Origin: Lingula anatina
Lineage: Eukaryota; Brachiopoda; Lingulata; Lingulida; Lingulidae
Direction of reading: 5' to 3'
Length of the DNA stretch: 56,888 bases
Assembly (NCBI RefSeq): GCF_001039355.2
Contig: NW_019775935.1
Coordinates: 102,972-159,859 of the forward strand
A model generated the notes under the pieces. It saw only the letters and a program-made list of their open reading frames with translations, did not search any database and was not told where the DNA came from. Below are positions 37,331 through 48,200 of this stretch, piece by piece; within the stretch, counting starts at the first letter, position 1, and each line of letters begins with the position of its first letter. The position numbers and the translations under genes were made by a program.

Positions 37331-39266
37331 ACAACATACTGAAAGAAAAATACTTGGATTTCACTGAAAAGCACCCAAATGTTTGTTACAACTTTTTAAG
37401 AATAACTAAGTAGGTAAAATGCTAGCATTCTGTTCTGTTCCTTAATTAATGAAATTACTTTCAGCTGAAGCAGTCTTTCTCTCACCTGTTCATAGGGGGC
37501 GGCACTGGTCTATCATCAATGTCTGCCTCTGTGCTCTCTTGGCTCACTGCTTGCTGCACCATGTCTTTTAATGAAGCTAAACAATTAAAAAATAATAACA
37601 ATATAAATCTTGTCTGATTTGAATAGAGAGGGGGCATTTCTTTAAAAATAAAACAAAAATGAACTGTGAATTTTTTCCTTTTACTTCAGCAAATGTACTA
37701 AGTGTTGTATATTTCACATAGATAAATAAAAAATAAATGTAAAAAAAATTTGAAGTGAGCAAAAGTCCAATTTTGAGCTTTGAGATGGGTTACTTAAAAC
37801 TTTAAATAATTTAAATATTTTTAAAATGACAATATACCTACAAGTCTATCCAAAAATGTCTAACCTAATAACTTAAGCACAAGAGTCTTTGACAATCATC
37901 ATTCCCAAGAACTTAACAATATAAGACTATATGGCAGGTCCTGTATGGCTATGCAGTTTTTGACATAATTTCCCTACAGCTCCATCACAGGCCTATGGCA
38001 ATTACTAAGACAAAATAACCACATACACTGTATATGGTAAATATCTTCAAAATAGTACGAGTCCCTACCCTGTGGTTCTTCTTGTTCAGCAGCAGTCTCC
38101 ATGCCATTAGAGAGAGGATCTGTATTGTCGGGACTTTCTCCTGGAAGCTCTGGGGGTTCTTCATCTGAAAAACGATCAAGTAAGAAAACATGGTCATTCT
38201 AACATAAAAGTACATTACTTTCCCATCTCTGTGAAGACTGTTTAACAATACCCACTACCAGGAACATAGATGGTCTTTTTTATTAGATACTAGTATCTAC
38301 GCCTGTCTCTAACTAATATAATTCTATATGCTGTTTTTGTACTGCAAGAATTCATGGATGGACAGTCATCAGTAAGCTGGCCTATCATACTAGTATAGTA
38401 CAAGTAGTTTAACTAAACCTTATAGCACTGTTCAGACTTCAGTGAATGGGCCCAATATATTATATTGTACTAAATAAATATTACCTTCAGCATCTGGGAC
38501 AACTGGCGGTTGCTCATGATACGAATTTTTCACTTCTTGGATATGATCTAAAACAAATGGTAGGAAGCCCCATTCATACTTTGTGGTACAAAAACATATA
38601 TTATATACAACAACTTGGGGTTCTGATTTTGTTAAAATAGGATTATTGATAAGGCAAAAAATTATTCAAATTAATCTAAGAGATATTTCAGACAGATTAC
38701 CTTCTTTAACTACTTCACTTACCACCATTTTCCACTGGACTGTTATCTGTTATTTCCTCCTTTTCTACAACATTGTTCTCTTCCATTCCATTAGTTAAGA
38801 CATCACTATCAGTTTTTCTGTCGTTGTCTGCCCTTATATGGGCTGTAGAGTCACCACCACTAGAGGGAGCTGGTGAATCAGTCTCACTAGAGGGCACTTC
38901 AGTAGTATTAGAACTAGGTGTCTGTGTGTCACTATCACTAGGAAATGTCTGTGACTCACTGCCACTAGAGGGCTCCAGAATCACTTCAGGTTCTGGGTGG
39001 TCTTCTGATGTCTTGCTAAGTGAAGCTGGTGTGGCATCTTGGTTTGGTATGGCACTTTCTGACTTAATATTTTCCTGTGAATCTTCTTTCTGATTAGTTT
39101 GTTCACTTTTTAAGTCTTTTTCTTCATCTTCTTCTTCCTCTTCTTCTTCTTCCTCTTCTTCTTCATCTTCCTCCTCCTCTTCCTCGTCCTCCTCATCTTC
39201 AGATTCTTCTTCTTCTTCATCTTCTTCATTTTCCTTCTGTCTAGCTTGCAGTTTCAGAGTTACATT
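36066..39266 (-). CDS. FKBP15: FKBP15 exons 24-29: acidic tail with LF motifs
   Basis: Exons: 38723-39266, 38485-38547, 38069-38164, 37486-37576, 36908-37022, 36066-36140 (residues 929-1255). Exon 24 starts [10 protein letters not shown], then a run of about 40 mostly Glu/Asp residues encoded by GAA/GAG/GAT repeats, then Ser/Pro-rich repeats around PSS. Exons 25-27 are acidic and weakly structured. Exon 28 has [15 protein letters not shown] and exon 29 ends [18 protein letters not shown] and stop TGA at 36068-36066. The last piece matches the vertebrate FKBP15 end (PLFGDDDDDDDIDWLG), which fixes the stop. LF pairs separated by acidic runs are the type of motif that FAM21 uses on the WASH complex to bind retromer. 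Confidence 0.93.
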
Positions 39267-40923
39267 CTGGAAAAAAATCAATTAAAAATTTAAATCTGTA
39301 AAACTATTTCTGCTCCTAATAATATGTCAGTGTATAGGATGTCAACGTGTCAATGAACTTAACTAAGTAGTGCAGGTTCATATATTTAAAACTGGAAATA
39401 CAGTGTTCAGAATTCATTTGATGGTCATAAGAAGCTAATGGTACTGAATACACTGGACAGCATAGTCAAATGCTCTTTGGAAAACTTTACATGTAATCTG
39501 TACAGTATCTGCTTCATTAATAAAGACGAAGCATGATTTTTACTAGTGCAGTGCTATGGAAGTGTACCTTGATAGCATTTACTAAGCTGGCCAGTATGTC
39601 TTTCCCTAAGTAGGACTGGTCAACTTGGAACTCAGCCCGCAGCATGTGGTACACAGAGTTCATTATCTTCTTTACCTGCAAAAAGAAAAAAAAAATAATG
39701 TTTTACTTGGAATCTGGCCTAAATAAATAAATTATACAAATTCAATGACATGCTGATCGCTGTAGAATACGTTTGCTTCAAAACATTGTGCTTGCATGCT
39801 TATGATATTAAAGAAATGCCGTTATATTAATGAGAACTCTAGAATAAAATTATGCCAGGCAATTCAACAGTAGACAGCTGCCTGGATAAGGTAAGCTGAG
39901 GTGTCAATCATAAACCAAAGTAAAGCACCCTAAGTTAGCCACATTCCTCCAATTATTCTAAGGAGAAATTGTACTTTTTTAACAAAAATGCTATAAACAG
40001 ACATAGGTCAAGCTTAAATATGGAAAGCTGTAGGTCTATGGTAAATGTTCTTACTTCTGTCAATAAAACTTCAGGAGAAACATTTCCACTTGCAGCGGAG
40101 GCACCAGCAGTGGCAGCAGGGGCTGCGGCTTTCTCTTCTGCTTCCTCAGCCCTGGTGACGGCCTCTTCTTTCTCCGTGTTCAGCTCCTCTATCCTGCTTT
40201 CATATCTCTGTTTCATACTGATGGCTTGGGCATGCAGGGCTTCATACTGAAGATATATAAACCAGGTCACAAACAGGGTTAGGCAACTGATAAAAGGGTT
40301 TTTATTATCGGTGATTTATATTCCTTAATACAAATCCTCAATATTAAAAGGCTTTGATCAGAATTATAAAATATTATAAAATATTTTATAATAGATAAAA
40401 TAGACAAGCAGGTCTGAGTTACTGCAAGTGGTTGGATGTCTGGGGTATGAATAAAATCTGCTCTCCAGAGAAACATAAAAATATGGTTTAAAAACTAGTA
40501 TGCTAGTTTAATAGTTGAGAAAGGAGATGCCTTTAGTTCAAATTTTCATGGAATGACAAAATACCTTTTCTTTCCAAACCTTCAAGTCTTCTACTTGTTC
40601 TTGTAGATCAGACAATTGTTTATCACTGTCTCCTCGGGAGTTTTTCAATGTTAAAAGCTACAACAAAAGCAAAAAATTCTAGTTACACTTAATCTAAAAG
40701 CTAATTTCAACTGGTACTTAAAAGATTAGTACTGCATGTACTATGGCAATGCTTCACTTTTAATCAATCTCTTCTATATTTTACTCCTTCAAATATCAAA
40801 TAAATATTTTTTGGATAAAAGAGATTAAAGGGTCATGGGGAAGATATGTTATAAACCTGTTGTGTTTTAACCTCAGTAAATAAACTTTTACTACTATTCC
40901 TGCTATTATTACTACTTGTACTA

Positions 40924-40970
<47 letters not shown>

Positions 40971-43900
40971 GGGGGGGGGCAGGGGGGGATCATGGCCCAC
41001 ATACCTTTGTCTGCAGCTCTTGCACTGTGTTCTCCAGCTGTTGTTTTTCTTCCTGTACCTCCAGCAAGGCTCTGGCATGTTTATCATTGGCCTGAGACAC
41101 CAGCCTGTCACACTTCTGCTGCCATTCTTGTGTTAATTCCTGTTCTACTTGAGCAACCTGCAGAGAATAGCACTATTTTGTGGGCACACACACAAGCACA
41201 CAAAAGCCTTTCCCATTTTCTATCTCATCCACTTGGAGATTGTACTCACAATCAGGCTTACTAATACCAGCCACTGCCTGTCTAACTTATATGAGGAAAC
41301 TGCTGTGATATCACAGTAATATCCTGCTGTAACATTACAACATCTTGTTCTTATAAATATATGTTATTCATAATGATATTGTCCTGTAGATTAAAAATAT
41401 TACCTGTTCAGCAGCAACGTTGTCTGTAGAAGATTTCTGTTTTCTTAACCGATCCTTCAGAATCTGAATTTCACTCTGGAATTCAAAGATCAAAACATTC
41501 ATTCTTAGACATGACTTCTTTCATTATTTTTACTATTTTAGCATACTTGATATACACAGTATCTATTAATCAAATCATGTTACTATATTTCTTATCTATG
41601 TTAGACTTATATTAAAGTCCTGGGTGTAAAAAGCTTCAAAAAGGGCCTTAAAAGCTCTGTTCAGACCAGGTACTCTTTGAGATACTGGTTTGTAAATTTC
41701 GGTCCAAGAACTCTTGGTCGGATCAGTCCTCATAACTCACCTCATATTGTGATTTAACTTCCTCCAATTCTTCTTCAAATCTTTTCTTTTCTTCTAAAGC
41801 TTTCTTCTTCCTGTCGCTTGCAGACTATTTAGAAAGTCAGGAAAGCATGAATGGAGAGATGTGAGAAATTTGTTGCCTTGAAATTGGCAAACCTTAAAGA
41901 CGATAAGTACCTGAAATTTGTAACTACAGAAAGAACGGGGAAATAATAAATATCACCAAATAGATCTATTAAAATTCTCTTAAATGAACTCGATACTATC
42001 AAACCTACAGTTTCATACCTTTTCTAGACTTTCATTGGAAGTCTTCAACTCTGCCATCTCCTCCTCCAGCAGTGACAACTTGTTCTCCAACGTCTTCTTC
42101 ATCTGCTTTTCTTCTTTCCAACTTGAGTTGAGCTGTTCAATCTTCTTTTCATTTTCTGAAATCAAAATATCATTTTTATATTTCCTCCAACTGTAACGCA
42201 AAAAAGCTAATTAAGAATTAGGAATTTCACTCAGTGGAAAGATTTAGTCACGATGGTTGTAGGCAAAAAGTAGGAAATTTCACTGTAGAAAAAAAAAAAG
42301 ACAAGTGGAGAAAATGTAGGCATATAAACTGCTGTAAACAGTTGAATAATTACAGATAATAATACTGGCTAAATGTGTTGATCCCATTACAACTGAAGTA
42401 TACCTGACAGCTGCACCCTTAGGTGATCCAGGTCATCCTTTTGATGTTGGCCATCTGCCAGAGATGTAGACAACTGGTGCCTTACTTCAACTTCTTTCTT
42501 CCTCAGAGAGTTCATCTCCAGCTGCAGGGTGCTGATCTGTGCTGTGGCCGCACTTAATTCTGTGGTGAGCTGCACCTGAAATATGGGTGGAAATGATGGA
42601 TAAAACAATGAAAACAGTCTCAATACATATTGTATATACTGCAAGATAGTCATTATATTTGGGTCTGCTATGCAAAGACGTTAACATTTACAACAATTTT
42701 AAATGATACATATATTACTAAGTTATTAGACATACCATACCATACTTACAGATCTTTTTATATTAAAATTGTCAGGCTTTTCCAAATCTTTGTATAAGAA
42801 CACCAGTCATAGTCTGGTGACAATGTGATCAACTACTACAAATCCAGACTGGAAACAAAAAAAAAATACTCCTACAGAAAGTAATAGTGTTTGTTTATCA
42901 ACACTACCTTTTCCTGTTCAAGAGCCAGTACCCTGGACTGAGACTGGGCGGCTGTTGTTTTAAATGTATCATTTCTCTGTTCTAACATCACATTGCTTTG
43001 TTCTACAAAACTGGAAATAATAATTGTTATAATGAAACATCACATAGACAAAATCAATTGTTTCAATTTTAAATTCTCAATTCTTTCCATCATGGTTAAA
43101 GTCATGTACTGATACTGAAAGCTAACTGCTGCCTTTGTATTCTGATCATAATAATGATCACCCTCAACATGTAATTATAATAATTAAAATTTGACAGCTC
43201 ATAATAACCATGATTAAGAATAATTTGACTGTCAAATAAAAAACAACTTAAATACTGTTTTTAAATTTTTTCAGCAGAAAAATGTAATTACCTCTGATTT
43301 CTTTGTAATAAGTCAGCAATTTTCTCATTCTGACTCTCTATCCTTGCACTCTTTTCAAATATTTCCTTTTTCAATCTTTCATTTTCCTGAAAAAGAAGCT
43401 CCATTATCATCTTCAAGACATTATACATAAGTTTAAAGTAAAAACTTTTAATATGCTAATCAATATGCTTGTTTCAAAAACACCAAATAATTCAGCTGCA
43501 TTTGTCAATTTTCATACACTTTTGTTGGATTTTTTTTTTATTTCTTTACATCTTAAATTTAGGTCTTTAAAAAGTCATGAATATACTTCAGTTGTAATGG
43601 GACCCACATATTTAGCCTGTATTCTTCTCTATATATTCTGCTAGATATAAAACTTAACATTATTATTGTTATTTGACATTTTCACAAGGTTTTCACTGAC
43701 ACCAGTGAACAGAAGCCCTGAAATGCAATGTCTCATAGGTACCATGTTTAATCACTATTGTAACGATTAATATTTAAAAATCATTATTGTAATTCATTTC
43801 ATAAAAGGTCCTTTCCTTTTATTTCTAAGGGGTGGGGTGGAGGTGGGGGTGGGGGTGGAGGNCCCGGGGGAGCAGGAAGAGCCGACGGAGCCGGCGGAGC

Positions 43901-45187
43901 CGGTGGAACGATCCGGACGGGACCGAAACCATGTGTACCGCCAGCGCTAACGCTGGTGGTACAATTATGATTTACACCATGAATATCAGATCTTGAACTT
44001 AAAAAAAATTATAATACTTGGTTTATCTCTTAAAATTGCTCACCAAAGTAAAATTTATAATAAAATCATTTACAACAGAAAAACAAATTAGGTTAAAATA
44101 CATAAGAAACATTTATTAAAACTATTTTTTCACAGAAATTTTTGAGCTGGCCATTCATTATATATTCTCATCTCACCTTCTTATGCACCTCATCTACTTT
44201 ATCAGCAATCTTCCCAATGGCTAGCCTGATCTCTGTGTTCTGTTGTCTTGTCTCCGACATCAGGATGGGCGTGGTCACATCACCCCCTGGGGGTGGCTGG
44301 GGGGCAGCCTGGGGGTATGGCTGTGACACTGGGGGTTGTCCTGAAAACATTAACCATGCATCCAAATATTCATAGAGCTGAATTGTGTTTAGTGTATTTC
44401 TAAGATTTTGACTCATTTTAAACAAGAGAGTAATTCAGGAGTTCAGACCACAGACAAGAAAAAAAGACAATTACTGAAAAGGACAACAGAAATATTCTAT
44501 TTTAGTATTTGAAGACCTGGATGCAGTTGAAATTGCAATCACTTCTTTCCCTCTTAAATAACTGTCTATGCTGAATTTTTTTTCAAAATTTGTGGAAAAC
44601 TTTTTAACATATCTTGTGTTTAACAATACAGTGCTGTTAGAAACATGACCTTCTTCTACTTTACTATTATAATATCTGTATTTAAATTAAAGACGAAAAA
44701 TAAAATAAATATAAGTTATCTATGCTAATCAGCAAGGAGTACATAGGACTTACATATAAACACTGCATGGTAAAATAATATCTTTTATCTGTCACACTTT
44801 TGGGATAATGCCATGTCAGCGTTTTATATTCAAATCACACAAAATATGAACATTGAACAGGATGAAGGATCTCTTATCATTCAACAATCATGTGCAGAAA
44901 TCAAAACGTCAAGTTTAATATTGATGAAGCAGAAGCGTAATACTGAGGACAAGAAAAATGAGTCGTTTACCTGGGAACTGCTGATACATGCTGCTATACT
45001 GTGGAGGAGGTGGCTGCTGGTAACCATACGGCTGCTGGAATGGCGGCTAGAATAATATACACATATATCAGCTTAGGAAGGCAAATGTGTAGACAACTCC
45101 TCTCTGTCTTTAAAATAATAAGAAGATGAAAAAAGTTGCAGATGGAATAGCTGCACCTGTAATTAAGGATAAAGACATAACAAGAAA

Positions 45188-45241
<54 letters not shown>

Positions 45242-48200
45242 CCTACTCCAATTGTATTAAAATCTTTACCTGGAATTGTGGCTGCATAGGCATCCCTGGT
45301 ATTTGTGACTGGTAGACAGCAACTTGTGACGATACTGGCGCAGCAGCAGTAGCCATAGGTGGCACCACTGGCTGACTGACCATGATAGGCTGCTGATGCT
45401 GTGCTGTTACTGTGGGTTGGAATGCTGCTGCTGCTGGGACTGGTTTCTGTGGCTGTGGCTGGGCAACATGAGCTGAGAGCTGAGGCTGTTCTGTAACAGG
45501 AGCAGGTGAGGGGCTCTCCTGAAAAGAAGAAAGTTTATACTTTAATAATTACTAGAAAACTTTGTAAGAATGAAGACCTCTGCCAAGGGCAAAGGAAGTT
45601 ACTGAAAGGGATGAAAAAAAAAACAATTTTTTTTTCAAATGTTAGGAGATCATTATTTAGCTGAAATTGTTACCACTTCTTTCTCTCCTGAATAATTGGC
45701 TATCCTGAAAACTTCAGCAAAACTTGGGTAGAACTTTTTGAGACACTTTTTCCATTAACAAGCAGACATGCACAGACAAACAGAAAAAAAACAATGCCAA
45801 GAAAAACAAGTGTCTTTGTTGGTGGAAGTCAATAAAATACCATAAGTGGTTCATGGTGAGTGCACAGAAGTTTGACAAGGTGTATATACCACCATACCAC
45901 ATACAAAACACCATGCATTCTCTAGGAATATCACTACATTATGATAAATATTGGGTATGTGTGTTAGTTCTGTCCAGGTAGCACACATTACAATTTAGTT
46001 GAACTTGAATAGTGTAACTGTTGTAATAAGTCATATGTAGTAGCATTTCAGAGCATTTACTTTTTAAAGAAAACTTATTTTTCAGAGAGTAAACATAAGA
46101 TTCCTAACCAAGCTAGTTATATCATAAGATAAATTGCAATTTTCATTCATATGTTTCCTGATAACTGAAACTAAAAAATCTATTATCTTGTCGTTAAAAC
46201 CATCCTAGTATAGGCCAAGATAAACACTTCTTGGTGGACTTGGAATACAAGTTACACTGTCTATACACCTTACACAATCTACACTTTACTCACAGATACT
46301 GGTTCCTCATCTGTATCTGGCTCAGCAGCCACAGCTCCACCTAGTGGTAACATAGGTTGACCCATCTTCTTCATACGGGAGATTAGCTTGGCCTTATCAC
46401 TGCTGTGCTGTAAAATATATAAAATTTCAATGTCTGTTTTTTTGTTTTTTTTTTTAGAGTACCCCACAATTATTAAAAATATATCACTATTATCAAATAA
46501 TATCAAAATTACAAATCCCAAAGAGCTCAAACAGCATACTGAGACTGATAAGTAGTTTTTCAAACTATAAAAATAGTGCAAACAGTAGCTATTTCTGCTT
46601 ACATGTGAGAGTTGCTCTGTGATGGACTTGCTCCTAGACTTCACCGAGTCTTCCTGGTGTGTCTCTGGGATGTCAAGGCTGGCAGCAGGGGGAGGAGTGG
46701 CACTACTGGACGCCTGCTCAGGGACATGTTCCTTGGACAGCTTCACCTGGTGGAGGACAAAATACTCTTAATAATTATAATAATAATAATAATAACAATA
46801 TTTATACATATCATAATATTTATATATAAATTCACTTTTGATGGTGCATTCATAAGATTGAAAATTATAAGCTTGAGAACCACATTTAACTGTAAACAGA
46901 CTGACATGCCTCCTCTTGTTTCCAGTGTTAATATAATCACCAGCTTTTCTGTATTATACTCAAAACCAGGAAAAGGCACGTTAGTCTGTTAATCCGATTG
47001 TATTCAGCGAGTCCCCTCATGGAATAAGTGCTCAGTGCCAGTGCAAACTAACTGGTTCTGAAATGCCCCTTGAAAGAATTAATTACAATGTTTCTCTCTG
47101 TCAGCATTCAGCTTTTTGAGCAACATAAACACAGTTTTATAACTCAAACTCTTATACTTATTCTATAGATAACAAGCTCACCTACCCTGACAATTTCTAC
47201 CTCAAATATGAGAGTAGAGCTGGGTGGTACCCTGGCCCCCATACCCTGTGTACCATAGGCCAGGTGAGGTGGAATAATCAGCAAACGTTTGCTGCCTTTC
47301 TTCATTCCTATCACACCATCATCCCAGCCCTGAGGCAAGACATGAAAACAATCATTTCAAATAATTTATCTTTAAAATACAGAGCTTTTTCATTTAAAAA
47401 TACACAACTAAAATCACTGATCACATTTGTTATTTTTTGTTATTTATTTGGCTATTAGGTATACATCGACAAGGTCATTTTTTCAAAATTACATTATTCA
47501 TCGATACAGTAACTTCAAATATAGACCTTACCTTTATGACTTTTCCTTTGCCCACCTTGAATCGAAAAAGCTTTTCTGCACTAGCATTGCTATCAAACAC
47601 CTGAAGTAAAAACACTTGTTTAGATATTTTCATTTGAAGACCGATATAACAAAATTACAATATATATTTCACAGTTATAGATTCTACCACAACTCTCAAA
47701 AGGCTCTATGTGTTCTGGGATCAACAAAATATTGACAAAAACTCAAGTTCAGTCAAGCAAATGTGAAATGTGGTCACTCAGTCATGTGATGCATGAATAC
47801 AAAAGACCACACCTACTGAGAGCACACACACACACACTGACTTTGCTGGAGAAGGACAGAAGGACATGACTCTATAAGTTATAGATTCCACAATTTATGT
47901 AAGTGTATTTGTATTAATTTATGAGAATCATTGTTTTATATTATACTTTTGTATATATTATATTGTATTTTTATTTTTTATTTTAGTGACCGGCTATCGG
48001 CTATCGTCTATCTGCTATCAGCAATTTTGAATAAACTGAAAATAAAGCCAACCGTGTACAAAAAGGAGTTCTATGTTCTTTATAACCCAATACAGTCAAT
48101 AAATTTGGTCAAACAATCAAGATTACCAGAAGCAGTTCACTTATGTAATAACCATGGACTTGAAAACGTTAAAGAAGAAACGAAGTGACGCTAAAAGAGC

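Noticed and set aside
38773-39093. 106-codon plus-strand ORF
   Set aside because: It is the antisense of FKBP15 exon 24; its Ser/Leu-rich content comes from the Glu/Ser codons on the true strand.
40926-41264. 112-codon plus-strand ORF starting with RE repeats
   Set aside because: It is a GA microsatellite plus the antisense of FKBP15 exon 20.
44813-45055. 80-codon plus-strand ORF
   Set aside because: It overlaps FKBP15 exon 12 in antisense and has no similarity to a known family.
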